Source of the DNA: Streptomyces sp. NBC_00683
Lineage (GTDB): Bacteria; Actinomycetota; Actinomycetes; Streptomycetales; Streptomycetaceae
Reading direction: 5' to 3'
DNA: 64,000 bases
Assembly (NCBI RefSeq): GCF_036226745.1
Contig: NZ_CP109013.1
Span: forward strand, 3,038,001-3,102,000
Positions 44,850 through 53,668 of this stretch are shown here, piece after piece. The translations under genes were made by a program, and so were the position numbers. The stretch's first letter is position 1, and each line of letters starts with the position of its first letter. A model generated the notes under the pieces. The model saw nothing but the letters and a program-made list of their open reading frames with translations, searched no databases and had not been told where the DNA came from.

Positions 44850-46307
44850 GTGAGTGACACCCCATTCGGATTCGGCCTTCCGCCGGAGGAGCCGGAGAAC
44901 GGCGACGAGGGCAAGAAGAAGGACCCCACCGGAGGTGGGCAGGGTTCGGGCGGGCCGGCGAACCCGTTCGGCATCGGGCCGGGCGCGGGCGGGGACAACC
45001 CGTTCGCAGCGATGTTCGGCACGATGAACCCGAACGACCTGGGAGCGGCCTTCCAGCAGCTCGGCCAGATGCTGAGCTACGAGGGCGGCCCCGTCAACTG
45101 GGACATGGCCAAGCAGATCGCCCGCCAGACGGTGTCGCAGGGCACTCCTGACGGCAGCAAGGACGCGAGCGTCGGCCCGTCGGACCAGTCGGCGGTCGCC
45201 GAGGCGCTGCGCCTGGCGGATCTGTGGCTGGACGGCGTGACGTCGTTGCCCTCCGGTTCCGTCTCGACGGTGGCGTGGAGCCGCGCGGAGTGGGTCGAGG
45301 CGTCCCTTCCTGCCTGGCAGCAGCTGGTGGACCCGGTGGCCGAGCGGGTCGGGCTGGCCATGGGCGACGTCCTGCCCGAGGAGATGCAGGCCATGGCGGG
45401 CCCGCTGATCGGGATGATGCGTTCCATGGGCGGTGCCATGTTCGGTCAGCAGATCGGGCAGGCGGTCGGCGTGCTCGCGGGCGAAGTCGTCGGATCCACG
45501 GACATCGGCCTTCCCCTGGGCCCGGCCGGCAAGGCCGCGCTGCTCCCGCTGAACATCGAGCGGTTCGGCAAGGACCTGAGCGTCGCGCAGGACGAGGTGC
45601 GGCTGTATCTCGCGCTGCGTGAGGCCGCCCACCAGCGGCTCTTCGCCCACGTTCCGTGGCTGCGCTCGCACCTGTTCGGTGCGGTCGAGGCCTACGCGCG
45701 CGGCATCAAGGTCGACACCAGCAAGCTCGAGGACGTCGTCGGCCAGTTCGACCCGACGCAGCCCGAGCAGCTGCAGGACGCGCTCCAGCAGGGCATGTTC
45801 CAGCCGGAGGACACTCCTGAGCAGAAGGCCTCGCTCGCCCGCCTGGAGACAGCGCTCGCCCTTGTCGAGGGCTGGGTGGACGCCGTGGTGCACGAGGCCG
45901 CGAAGTCCCGGCTGACCTCGGCGGACGCCTTGCGCGAGACGATGCGCAGGCGCCGTGCGTCCGGCGGTCCCGCCGAGCAGACCTTCGCCACCCTCATCGG
46001 CCTCCAGCTGCGTCCGCGCCGGCTGCGGGACGCATCGAGGCTGTGGGCCTCGCTCACGGACGCCCGGGGCGTCGACGGCCGTGACGGCCTGTGGGAGCAC
46101 CCGGACATGCTGCCGACGGCCCAGGACCTGGACGACCCGGACGGGTTCGTGCACCACGAGCAGCTGGACTTCTCCGAGCTGGACAAGATGCTCGGCGAGG
46201 CCGCGAAGGGCCCGCAGAAGCCCGCGGCCGACGACTCGGACGACTCGGACGACGCGGACGACGCGGACGACTCGAAGAGCGACGGCAAGGACGACACCGA
46301 CAAGTGA
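44850..46307 (+). CDS. Zincin-like metalloprotease family protein (DUF2342/COG5282) with RExxH in place of HExxH
   Basis: 485 residues. Disordered N-terminus (PPEEPENGDEGKKKDP, Gly/Pro-rich to about 55), helical core with NWDMAKQIARQ, SRAEWVEASLPAWQQLVDPVAERVG and FGQQIGQAVGVLAGEVVGSTDIGLPL, and an acidic C-terminal tail of Asp/Ser repeats (DDSDDSDDADDADDS). At the position where family paralogues have HExxH, this protein has Arg257-Glu-Ala-Ala-His261. Mycobacterial Rv3195 is the positional counterpart. GTG start. Overlaps the Nudix gene by 4 nt. Proteolytic activity is doubtful. Confidence 0.86.
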   Translation: MSDTPFGFGLPPEEPENGDEGKKKDPTGGGQGSGGPANPFGIGPGAGGDNPFAAMFGTMNPNDLGAAFQQLGQMLSYEGGPVNWDMAKQIARQTVSQGTPDGSKDASVGPSDQSAVAEALRLADLWLDGVTSLPSGSVSTVAWSRAEWVEASLPAWQQLVDPVAERVGLAMGDVLPEEMQAMAGPLIGMMRSMGGAMFGQQIGQAVGVLAGEVVGSTDIGLPLGPAGKAALLPLNIERFGKDLSVAQDEVRLYLALREAAHQRLFAHVPWLRSHLFGAVEAYARGIKVDTSKLEDVVGQFDPTQPEQLQDALQQGMFQPEDTPEQKASLARLETALALVEGWVDAVVHEAAKSRLTSADALRETMRRRRASGGPAEQTFATLIGLQLRPRRLRDASRLWASLTDARGVDGRDGLWEHPDMLPTAQDLDDPDGFVHHEQLDFSELDKMLGEAAKGPQKPAADDSDDSDDADDADDSKSDGKDDTDK

Positions 46308-46849
46308 GCCTGCACGACGACGCCGTTCTCGTACTCAAGGGCTACGACACGGACCGGGAGGACCAGAGCGAGCTGCGCCGGACGTACCTGGACCATCTGG
46401 CCGGGCACCCGGACGGCATGTGGAAGGCCTGCGGGGCCGGGCATCTGACAGCCAGCGCACTGGTGGTCGATCCGGAGCGGGGCCGGGTTCTGCTGACGCT
46501 GCACAGGAAGCTGCAGATGTGGCTCCAGATGGGCGGCCACTGCGAGCCGCAGGACTCCACCCTGGCTTCCGCGGCTATGCGTGAGGCCACGGAGGAGTCC
46601 GGGATAGCGGGACTCACCCTGCTGCCCGGCGGGCCGGTCCGGCTGGACCGGCACCCCATCCCGGCGCCCTGCCACTGGCACCTGGACGTCCAGTACGCGG
46701 CTACGGCCCCCGCCGGCGCGACGGAACAGATCAGCGAGGAATCCCTCGATCTGCGCTGGTTCCCCTACGACGAGGTGGCCGGGGTGGCGGACGCCTCCGT
46801 CGTACGGCTGGTGGAAGGGACCCGGGCACGGCTGGAGCAGGGCCGGTAG
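46304..46849 (+). CDS. Nudix hydrolase
   Basis: 181 residues. Nudix box at about 76-98: GGHCEPQDSTLASAAMREATEESGI; the REATEESG catalytic half is intact, while the first Glu is Asp. The upstream segment SALVVDPERGRVLLTLHRKLQMWLQMGGH is typical of ADP-ribose/nucleotide Nudix enzymes. GTG 46304 overlaps the stop of the zincin-like gene (GTGA), so they are co-translated. Substrate unknown. Strong terminator follows. Confidence 0.9.
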   Translation: MSLHDDAVLVLKGYDTDREDQSELRRTYLDHLAGHPDGMWKACGAGHLTASALVVDPERGRVLLTLHRKLQMWLQMGGHCEPQDSTLASAAMREATEESGIAGLTLLPGGPVRLDRHPIPAPCHWHLDVQYAATAPAGATEQISEESLDLRWFPYDEVAGVADASVVRLVEGTRARLEQGR

Positions 46850-46858
46850 TCCCGCGCG

Positions 46859-46906
46859 GGCACAGGTAAGGGGCGGCCTCTACAGAGGCCGCCCCTTACC
46901 TGTGCC
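46859..46906. terminator. Bidirectional terminator between Nudix and AIM24 genes
   Basis: 20-bp perfect stem CACAGGTAAGGGGCGGCCTC/GAGGCCGCCCCTTACCTGTG, loop taca, extendable by two G-C pairs. Placed between convergent genes. Confidence 0.95.
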
Positions 46907-46919
46907 GGATCCGGGTGAC

Positions 46920-47675
46920 TCAGTTCCAGGCGTTGTTCTGGTTCTGGCTGTGGGCGCCGTGCTGTCCCACGCCGAACTGGGCGGCCGCGCCCTGGCCGAT
47001 CTGCGCGTTCTGCGGAGGCAGTACCTCACTCGGCTGGACGAGCGCGAAGCCCTGGCCCAGGAAGCTGAGCTCCCAGCCCTCCCCGGTGTTGCCGCGGCGC
47101 CGGAAAACGCCGGAGGAGTGCGTCTGCGCCTGCATCTGCACCCTCAGCCCACTCGACCAGGCAACGATCGCGTCGGCGTCGGCGTTCACGTACTTGTCGG
47201 GCGTGACCTGCATCATCAGCGGCTGGCCCGAGGTCATCAGCGCGACCTTGCCGGTGCCGGAGATGTTGAGCTGGTACTTGCCCGTGCCCGAGATCCCGTA
47301 CTGGCTGTCCACCGCGATGACCTCGGTGTGCAGCGACGAGTCGAGGGCGAGGACGTACGCGCTGTCGACCGTCATGCCCTCGCGGTCGACGTCGACCACG
47401 TGGATGTACTGGGCGAGGTTGGCCAGATAGACCGTTCCCTGGCCCGAGCAGCGCATCAGGTCGAGGCCCTCGCCCGTGTTCCTGCGGGCGTTGCGCTGTC
47501 CCTGCGACTGGTACTCGCCGTCGAATTCCATGAGCCCCTGATAGGCGACCATGGCTCCCTTGCGGGCGAGGACGTCGTCATGACCGGTCAGCGAGACCCG
47601 CAGGAGCTGCGGGTTCTGGACGGTGTACCGGTCCTGCGACTGCTGTTCGGTGTGGCTGAAAAGCGGACTCTGCAT
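46920..47675 (-). CDS. AIM24 family protein, third gene of a TerD/AIM24 cassette
   Basis: 251 residues. AIM24/TIM-barrel-like jelly-roll core: RVSLTGHDDVLARKGAMVAYQGLMEF, LMRCSGQGTVYLANLAQYIHVVDVD, ISGTGKVALMTSGQPLMMQVTPDKYVNADADAIVAWSSGL, GWELSFLGQGFALVQPSE. A Gln/Asn-rich tail follows. No signal peptide. Only 18 nt separates it from the second AIM24 gene, and both follow the TerD-AIM24 fusion gene, so one transcript is likely. Function of bacterial AIM24 proteins is unknown. Confidence 0.9.
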   Translation of the reverse strand: MQSPLFSHTEQQSQDRYTVQNPQLLRVSLTGHDDVLARKGAMVAYQGLMEFDGEYQSQGQRNARRNTGEGLDLMRCSGQGTVYLANLAQYIHVVDVDREGMTVDSAYVLALDSSLHTEVIAVDSQYGISGTGKYQLNISGTGKVALMTSGQPLMMQVTPDKYVNADADAIVAWSSGLRVQMQAQTHSSGVFRRRGNTGEGWELSFLGQGFALVQPSEVLPPQNAQIGQGAAAQFGVGQHGAHSQNQNNAWN

Positions 47676-47693
47676 GATGTGTTCTCCCCCCGC

Positions 47694-48374
47694 TCAGTTC
47701 CGGATCCGCAGGCGGTCGGTACTGTCCTCGCTCGGTTGGACGACGACGATGCCCTGACCCGAGAAGGCCATCTGGTAGGCCTCTCCGCTGCCCCGCCCGA
47801 TGAGCGAGCTCGCCTTGAAGCTGCGCTTGCCCTTGACCTTCAGGTTCGGGGACCACGCGACGAGCGCGTCGGGGTCGACGTAGGTCTCGTCCTCGCCCCG
47901 TCCGCAGTCGACGACGATCGGCGTGCCGCGCGAGGTGATCGCGACCCATCCGGTGCCTTGGACGCAAACGTTCCACAGGCCCTGGCCTGCGAACTTGGCC
48001 AGGCCCTTGACCCGCTCCACACCCCAGGTGAGGTGGCCGTCGAAGGCGAGGAGATTGGTGCCGTTGACCGACAGCGAGTCGTTGTTGAGATTGATGACGA
48101 CCACATCGGCGCCGTAGTCGGCGAGGTACAGCAGCCCGTCACCGGCGCACTTCATCAGTGGCGCGCCCTCGCCGGTGATCCACTGCGAGGCGATCTGGCG
48201 GACGGCGGGCGGGTTGGGCTCGTACTGGATGAAGCCCTCGTAGGCCACCATCGAGCCGGTACGTGCGTAGAGGTCCTGCCCGGAGGCCATGGCGACCTTG
48301 AGCATCGTGCGGCCGTGGTTCTCCATCCGGGCCGTGACGGGGGTCGGGGCGAAGCCCGCGAGTTGCTGATTCAT
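47694..48374 (-). CDS. AIM24 family protein, second gene of the cassette
   Basis: 226 residues. AIM24 core: LKVAMASGQDLYARTGSMVAYEGFIQYE, LMKCAGDGLLYLADYGADVVVINLNN, VQGTGWVAITSRGTPIVVDCG, GEAYQMAFSGQGIVVVQPSED. It keeps the G-S/A-M-V-A-Y-x-G pattern shared with the other two copies. 11 nt after the TerD-AIM24 gene. Cytoplasmic, role unknown; possibly forms mixed oligomers with its neighbours (inference). Confidence 0.9.
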   Translation of the reverse strand: MNQQLAGFAPTPVTARMENHGRTMLKVAMASGQDLYARTGSMVAYEGFIQYEPNPPAVRQIASQWITGEGAPLMKCAGDGLLYLADYGADVVVINLNNDSLSVNGTNLLAFDGHLTWGVERVKGLAKFAGQGLWNVCVQGTGWVAITSRGTPIVVDCGRGEDETYVDPDALVAWSPNLKVKGKRSFKASSLIGRGSGEAYQMAFSGQGIVVVQPSEDSTDRLRIRN

Positions 48375-48385
48375 GACGGGCTCCC

Positions 48386-49996
48386 TCAGACCTCGTAGGG
48401 CTGGACGACGATGAAGTTCCCGGGGGCTCCCCGGAACTGGAGGTTCACGGTCTCCCCGCTGTGGCCCGGATACGCGTTGCGGCGCAGCCGGACCTGGCTG
48501 GAGATGATCACCTGGGACGCCGCCGACCAGGCCACGACCGCGTTGCAGTCGGCGAACGTGGTCGGGGTGACCGGCAGGACGACCGGAACACCGTGGGTCT
48601 TGACGACGACGGTGCCCGTGCCCTGGAACTGCATGGTGAACAGGGCGCCGCCGGGAATCCCGTGCCCTTCGATCCTGCGCACCTCGTACTGCAGCGACTC
48701 GTCGAAGGCGAGGACGCTCTCCGCCGAGACGCAGATGCCGTCACCCTGCAGCTCGATGGGGTGCAGATGCGATCCCTCCTCGGCGAGGAAGACCTGTCCA
48801 CGACCCGTACAGCGCATCAGCTGCATTTCCTGGCCGGTGGCGTTACCGACCATGCGGCCCGCGAAACCGGCGCCCTTGTAGCCGAAGTCGACCTTCCCCT
48901 GGTACATCACCATGCTGCCCTGACGGGCGAGCACAGGTGTCCCTCCCATGGTCAGGTCCACGCGCATGAGCTGCTGGTTCTGCGAGGTCCAGCGCTGTCC
49001 GGTGGCCGTCTCCTTGTACGGCTGCAGGGCTGCCTGCAGCCCTGCACCGGCCTGCGGGACACCCTGGGGCACCATCCCCTGGGGCGCTCCGGGCTGCATG
49101 CCCGGAGGCTGCTGCCCGAACGGGGCCGGAGGCTGCTGGCCGAACGGCGCGGCGGGCGGCTGCTGACCGAACGGCGGGGCAGCCGGGGGCTGCTGACCGT
49201 ACGGCGGCGCGGCCTGGCCCGGGACCTGGCCGAACTGCGGCTGCTGAGGCGGCTGTCCGTACGGGGCCGGCGCCTGGGGTGCCAGGGGGGCCGCGATCGT
49301 CGGCGCGGCGTGCACCGGCTGCTGCGGCGCGGCGGGCGCCCCGAACGACGGTGCGGGCTGCGGGGCTTGGGGCGCTGCCGGGGCGCCGAAAGCGGGGGGC
49401 GCGGTGGCCTGGGCGGGCGGCGCGAACGACGGCGCCGCACCCTGTGGCTGCGGTGCTGCCGGAGCCTCCTCGGCGACCTCGCCGCCGAAGTTCTTGAGCA
49501 GCGCGTCCAGGCCGCCGTCGAAGCCCTGGCCCACTGCGGCGAACCGCCAGACGTCCTTGAGGTAGAAGTCGCCCAGCATGACCGCGCGCTCGGTGGTGAA
49601 CTCCGAGCCCGTGAAGGCGTACTTCACCACTTCCTCGCCGCCGGCGACGATCCGGATGTACCCGGGGCCGACCTGCGACATCTGCCCCGCACCGTCGAGA
49701 GTCGCGGTGAACGAAAGCTTGTGGATGTTCGCCGGAATGCGGTCGAGGGTGACGCGGAAGGACTCGGTGTCGCCGGCCTGGGCGCCGAGCAGCTGAATGG
49801 ACTCCTCGGGTGATTTCGGCTGGTTGAAGAAGATGAAATACCGGTCGTCCGAGAGCTGCTCATTGGCATCGAGACCGAAGCAGCTGATGTCGAACGTCAG
49901 GCCCGGGCCGGCGATCTGCACACCTACGTACAGATCCGTCCCTGGCGTGAGATCACTGATCTTGGCCTTGTGGCCGCGTTGGAATTCCCTGGCCAT
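48386..49996 (-). CDS. TerD-AIM24 fusion protein
   Basis: 536 residues. TerD/tellurium-stress domain (about 1-172): FDISCFGLDANEQLSDDRYFIFFNQP, ESFRVTLDRIPANIHKLSFTATLDG, EFTTERAVMLGDFYLKDVWRFAAVGQGFDGGLDALLKNFGG. Pro/Gln/Ala-rich linker (about 173-325) with FGQQPPAAP-type repeats. C-terminal AIM24 domain (about 330-536; RVDLTMGGTPVLARQGSMVMYQGKVDF ... GNFIVVQPYEV). ATG 49996 begins exactly at the usual TerD N-terminus. TerD proteins bind calcium and accompany stress systems. First gene of a three-gene AIM24 unit. Confidence 0.92.
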   Translation of the reverse strand: MAREFQRGHKAKISDLTPGTDLYVGVQIAGPGLTFDISCFGLDANEQLSDDRYFIFFNQPKSPEESIQLLGAQAGDTESFRVTLDRIPANIHKLSFTATLDGAGQMSQVGPGYIRIVAGGEEVVKYAFTGSEFTTERAVMLGDFYLKDVWRFAAVGQGFDGGLDALLKNFGGEVAEEAPAAPQPQGAAPSFAPPAQATAPPAFGAPAAPQAPQPAPSFGAPAAPQQPVHAAPTIAAPLAPQAPAPYGQPPQQPQFGQVPGQAAPPYGQQPPAAPPFGQQPPAAPFGQQPPAPFGQQPPGMQPGAPQGMVPQGVPQAGAGLQAALQPYKETATGQRWTSQNQQLMRVDLTMGGTPVLARQGSMVMYQGKVDFGYKGAGFAGRMVGNATGQEMQLMRCTGRGQVFLAEEGSHLHPIELQGDGICVSAESVLAFDESLQYEVRRIEGHGIPGGALFTMQFQGTGTVVVKTHGVPVVLPVTPTTFADCNAVVAWSAASQVIISSQVRLRRNAYPGHSGETVNLQFRGAPGNFIVVQPYEV

Positions 49997-50103
49997 GCGT
50001 AACGACCGTCCCCCATCCCGAATGTAAATGCGTCGCGTCAGGCTAACCGCAAACCACGCCTTTGAGCTAAGCCGGTACAGACCCGGTACAGAATCACCGA
50101 ACG

Positions 50104-50727
50104 TCACTCTTCACGTGCGGTGGGCAGATGCGGGAGCCGCTCGGCCGCCACCACACCTTCGAGATAGCCACGCGCCCGTTCGGTACGCGGATACGCCTCC
50201 AGCAGGCGCCAGAAGCGCGGACCGTGGCCGGGAACCAGGAGGTGGGCCAGTTCATGGAGGAGGACGTAGTCCACGACGTACTCCGGCATGCCCTGCAGGC
50301 GGTGCGAGAGGCGAATGCTGCCCTCGGCCGGGGTGCATGAGCCCCAGCGGGTGTTCTGATTGGTCACCCACCGCACCGATGCGGGGCGCGCCCGGCCCTC
50401 GAAGTACTGGGCGGAGAGCCCTTCGGCACGTTCGGCGAGCTCGCTGTCGCCGATCACCCGCTTGCTCTCCTGGGCGGCGAGCTTGTCGAGCATCACGCCG
50501 ACCCAGCGCTGCTCCTCCGCCTCCGACATCCGGGCAGGAATGAGAACGATCGTGCGGTCGCCCTCGCGGTACGCGGAGACCGTTCTGCTGCGCCGGGCGC
50601 TTCTGCGGACCTCGACCGCACTCGTCACCGATGCGGCGGGCTGGTGGGCGGCCGCGCTGCGCTGGTGGCGTCCGGCGCTGCGCACGGGGGTCTCCCCGGC
50701 GAGGCCGGGTGAAGAGTCGGCGGACAC
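50104..50727 (-). CDS. YgjP/M48-type metallopeptidase
   Basis: 207 residues. Conserved VRWVTNQNTRWGSCTPAEGSIRLSHRLQGMPEYVVDYVLLHELAHLLVPGHGPRFW: HELAH zinc site plus the WGS and GH-x-x-x-F features of the YgjP (DUF45) family. N-terminus basic and disordered (RSAGRHQRSAAAHQP). GTG 50727 is the only good in-frame start. Its upstream 210 nt is shared with the divergent E1-like gene. Role unknown; some relatives are linked to type I restriction loci, but none is here. Confidence 0.9.
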   Translation of the reverse strand: MSADSSPGLAGETPVRSAGRHQRSAAAHQPAASVTSAVEVRRSARRSRTVSAYREGDRTIVLIPARMSEAEEQRWVGVMLDKLAAQESKRVIGDSELAERAEGLSAQYFEGRARPASVRWVTNQNTRWGSCTPAEGSIRLSHRLQGMPEYVVDYVLLHELAHLLVPGHGPRFWRLLEAYPRTERARGYLEGVVAAERLPHLPTAREE

Positions 50728-50937
50728 GCCATGACGTTACCCGCTGTCGGCGCGGGAAGTCCTGCCTCCCGGACGGTTCGGCGTTGATCCACTTCTCGCC
50801 GTGCACCATTTGAACGACTAATGCCCCAGCCTGTGGATAACTTTCCGCACGTTTCGCCACCGCGTTGCATTCTGACAACGGATCCCGCCGCCGGCCGATA
50901 CCGACCGGCGCAGCCCGACACCCACCGGGGAGAAGTC

Positions 50938-52083
50938 ATGCATCCGATGTTGAAACCTGCGCTGCGCCGGGCCTGGCGCGGACGGAACACCGTGCAATTC
51001 GGTGTGACGCCCGCGCATGCTGTGACGCTGGGTCCGATGGATATCGCTACCGGGAGTTTCCTCGAACTTCTCGACGGAACACGCGGCCTCCCGCTGCTGC
51101 GCGAAGAAGCCGGGGCACTCGATCTGTCGGACCGTCATGTGGACATCCTGGTATCACGTCTGACGGAGGCGGGGCTGCTCGACGACTTGAGTGCGGGCGG
51201 TCCGGAAGCCGACGCATTACGCCGGCGGGCCGAGACCCTGGAGCGGCAGCGTCCCGACGCCGCGTCACTTTCGGTCGTCCATCCGGAACCCGGGAGCGGG
51301 CTGCGCAGGCTCGCGGCCCGGCGTGCGATGCGGGTCCAGGTACGGGGCGCGGGCAGGGTCGGCGCCACGATCGCCGCGGTGTTGTCCGGGGCCGGAGTGG
51401 GACGGGTCGAGGTGCTCGACGGTGGCCGCACCGAGCCGTGGGACATCGCACCCGGCGGTCTTCCGGCGGCCGCCGTCGGGGAGCGGCGGGATTCCGCGGC
51501 CCGGCAGCTGGTCCGCCGGTCCGCGGCCGGCGGACCTCCCCGGCAGGCGGAGACAGCGGGCGCTCCGGCGAGCGGCGAGCCCGCCCTGTCCCTGATCGTG
51601 GTGGCCCCGCGGGACGGCCTCTCGGTCTACGCCCCCGATCCGGATACCGCCGCACCCTGGATCGCCTCGGGTACGCCGCATCTCTACGCGGGAGTGATCG
51701 AGGCCACCGGGGTGGTCGGTCCGCTGGTGCTGCCGGGCGGCACCGGCTGTGCGGGCTGCCTGGCACTGCACCGTGCGGAGCAGGACCCGCAGTGGCCGCG
51801 GATGCTGGCGCAGTGGAAGTCCGGGCGGCGCAGCACGGTGCCGGCCTGCGATCTGGGGCTGGCGACGGCGGTGGCCGGCCTCGCGGCAGCCCATGCGCTG
51901 TCCTTTCTCGACGGGGAGCTCCCGGCCGTCACCGGTGCCCGGTGGGAGGCCGCGCTTCCTCTGCTGGAGTGGCGGGCCGAACGGCTGGGTGCGCACCTCG
52001 ACTGCTCCTGTGGCGCCGCCGGGCAGACTGAGGGGGAGCTCACCTCCGCGGCCGGCGCCGCACAGGACACAATGGCGGGGTGA
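50938..52083 (+). CDS. ThiF/E1-like protein, degenerate, resembling RiPP cyclodehydratase partner domains
   Basis: 381 residues. Region 1-130 is a winged-helix-like domain as in TOMM/lasso precursor-binding proteins (PMDIATGSFLELLDGTRGLPLL). A Rossmann core follows (VQVRGAGRVGATIAAVLSGAGVGRVEVLDGG), and C-terminal zinc-ribbon cysteines (GCAGCLALH and CSCG). The adenylation residues of active E1 proteins (D-x-D-x-V..N-L-x-R-Q) are not recognisable. GGGGAG lies 5 nt before the ATG. No precursor peptide or YcaO gene nearby. 64 nt before an ABC1 kinase gene. Function not known; the RiPP link is resemblance only. Confidence 0.75.
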   Translation: MHPMLKPALRRAWRGRNTVQFGVTPAHAVTLGPMDIATGSFLELLDGTRGLPLLREEAGALDLSDRHVDILVSRLTEAGLLDDLSAGGPEADALRRRAETLERQRPDAASLSVVHPEPGSGLRRLAARRAMRVQVRGAGRVGATIAAVLSGAGVGRVEVLDGGRTEPWDIAPGGLPAAAVGERRDSAARQLVRRSAAGGPPRQAETAGAPASGEPALSLIVVAPRDGLSVYAPDPDTAAPWIASGTPHLYAGVIEATGVVGPLVLPGGTGCAGCLALHRAEQDPQWPRMLAQWKSGRRSTVPACDLGLATAVAGLAAAHALSFLDGELPAVTGARWEAALPLLEWRAERLGAHLDCSCGAAGQTEGELTSAAGAAQDTMAG

Positions 52084-52147
52084 CCGCCGCCGACGGAGCA
52101 GGGCCGAACACTCACGCGGCACGGCAGTCTGGGACTTGGAGGGGCAC

Positions 52148-53641
52148 ATGTCTGATCTTCCCCGGAAGGCGGTCACCCGGACCGCGAAGCTGGCCGCGCT
52201 GCCGCTCGGCTTCGCCGGGCGTGCCACGTGGGGCCTGGGCAAGCGGATAGGCGGCAAGTCCGCGGAGATCGTCGCCCGCGAGGTCCAACAGCGCACGGCG
52301 GATCAACTCTTCAAGGTCCTCGGCGAGTTGAAGGGCGGTGCCATGAAGCTCGGGCAGGCGCTGTCCGTCTTCGAGTCGGCGCTGCCCGAAGATGTCGCAG
52401 GCCCGTACAGGGCGGCACTGACCAAACTGCAGGAGGCCGCTCCGCCGATGCCGACCCGCACCGTCCACGGGGTGCTGGCCGAGCGGCTCGGTGAGGACTG
52501 GCGGGAACTGTTCCTCGAATTCGAGGACCGGCCGTCCGCAGCCGCGTCGATCGGGCAGGTGCACCGCGCTGTGTGGCACGACGGACGCGATGTCGCCGTG
52601 AAGGTGCAGTATCCGGGCGCGGGGGAGGCGCTGCTCTCGGATCTGACCCAGCTCAGCCGCTTCGCGAGGCTGCTCGGTCCGCTGATTCCCGGGATGGACA
52701 TCAAACCGCTCATCACGGAACTGCGGGACCGGGTCTCGGAGGAGCTGGACTACGCGCTGGAGGCTCAGGCCCAGCAGGAGCACGCGGCGGAGTTCGAGGA
52801 CGACCCCGATGTGGTGATCCCCGGAGTGGTGCACCAGTCCGAACAGGTCCTTGTGACCGAGTGGATGGACGGGATCCCTCTGTCGGAAGTGATCGCCGAC
52901 GGCACTCCGGACCAGAGGGACCGGGCCGGTCAGCTGCTCGCGCGCTTCCTGTTCTCGGGGCCGGCACGCACCGGTCTCCTCCACGCCGACCCCCATCCGG
53001 GCAACTTCCGGCTGCTGCCTCCGCTGGGCGCGGACACCGAGGTCGAGGCCGCCGTAGATGAGGCCGCCGATGCCGGCAGCACCGGCGGAGATGCCGGCAG
53101 GTGGAGGCTGGGGGTCCTGGACTTCGGAACGGTGGACCGGCTGCCGGGCGGACTGCCGCGGACCATCGGCGACTCGCTGCGGATGACGCTGGACGGTGAT
53201 GCCGAGGCCGTGTACCAGATGCTCCGTGAGGCGGGGTTCGTCAAGGACTCGATCGAGCTCGCACCGGACGCCGTGCTCGACTATCTCCTCCCGATCATCG
53301 AACCGGCGCAGGTGGACGAGTTCACCTTCACCCGCTCCTGGCTGCGCAGTCAGGCCGCCCGCATCGCCGACCCGCGCTCCCCCGCCCACCAGCTGGGCAA
53401 GCAGATGAACCTTCCGCCGTCCTACCTGCTGATACACCGCGTCACGCTGAGCACCATCGGTGTGTTGTGCCAGCTCGGCGCCACGGTGCGTCTGCGGGAC
53501 GAACTGGAGTCCTGGCTGCCGGGATTCCTCCTGGAGCACGAGCCGGATCGGGAGAGCGAGGACGATCAGGTGGGCGAGGACGATCTGGAGGGCGCGTACG
53601 GCCAGGAGGACGCAGCGGTCGAGGCCCGGAGCCTTTCCTGA
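52148..53641 (+). CDS. ABC1/UbiB (ADCK-like) atypical kinase family protein
   Basis: 497 residues. Family-specific K-x-G-Q motif in GGAMKLGQALSVFESALP, then AAASIGQVHRA (nucleotide loop), VAVKVQYPG (Lys), EELDYALEAQAQ, LLHADPHPGNF (catalytic loop) and VLDFGTVDRLP (metal site). An Asp/Ala-rich insertion (about 295-320) splits the catalytic loop from DFG. Acidic C-terminal tail. Members act as ATPases in quinone/lipid biology. Positional counterpart of mycobacterial Rv3197 immediately upstream of whiB7. Confidence 0.92.
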   Translation: MSDLPRKAVTRTAKLAALPLGFAGRATWGLGKRIGGKSAEIVAREVQQRTADQLFKVLGELKGGAMKLGQALSVFESALPEDVAGPYRAALTKLQEAAPPMPTRTVHGVLAERLGEDWRELFLEFEDRPSAAASIGQVHRAVWHDGRDVAVKVQYPGAGEALLSDLTQLSRFARLLGPLIPGMDIKPLITELRDRVSEELDYALEAQAQQEHAAEFEDDPDVVIPGVVHQSEQVLVTEWMDGIPLSEVIADGTPDQRDRAGQLLARFLFSGPARTGLLHADPHPGNFRLLPPLGADTEVEAAVDEAADAGSTGGDAGRWRLGVLDFGTVDRLPGGLPRTIGDSLRMTLDGDAEAVYQMLREAGFVKDSIELAPDAVLDYLLPIIEPAQVDEFTFTRSWLRSQAARIADPRSPAHQLGKQMNLPPSYLLIHRVTLSTIGVLCQLGATVRLRDELESWLPGFLLEHEPDRESEDDQVGEDDLEGAYGQEDAAVEARSLS

Positions 53642-53668
53642 CGCTGCGGCCTCCCCGTCACTCCCCGG

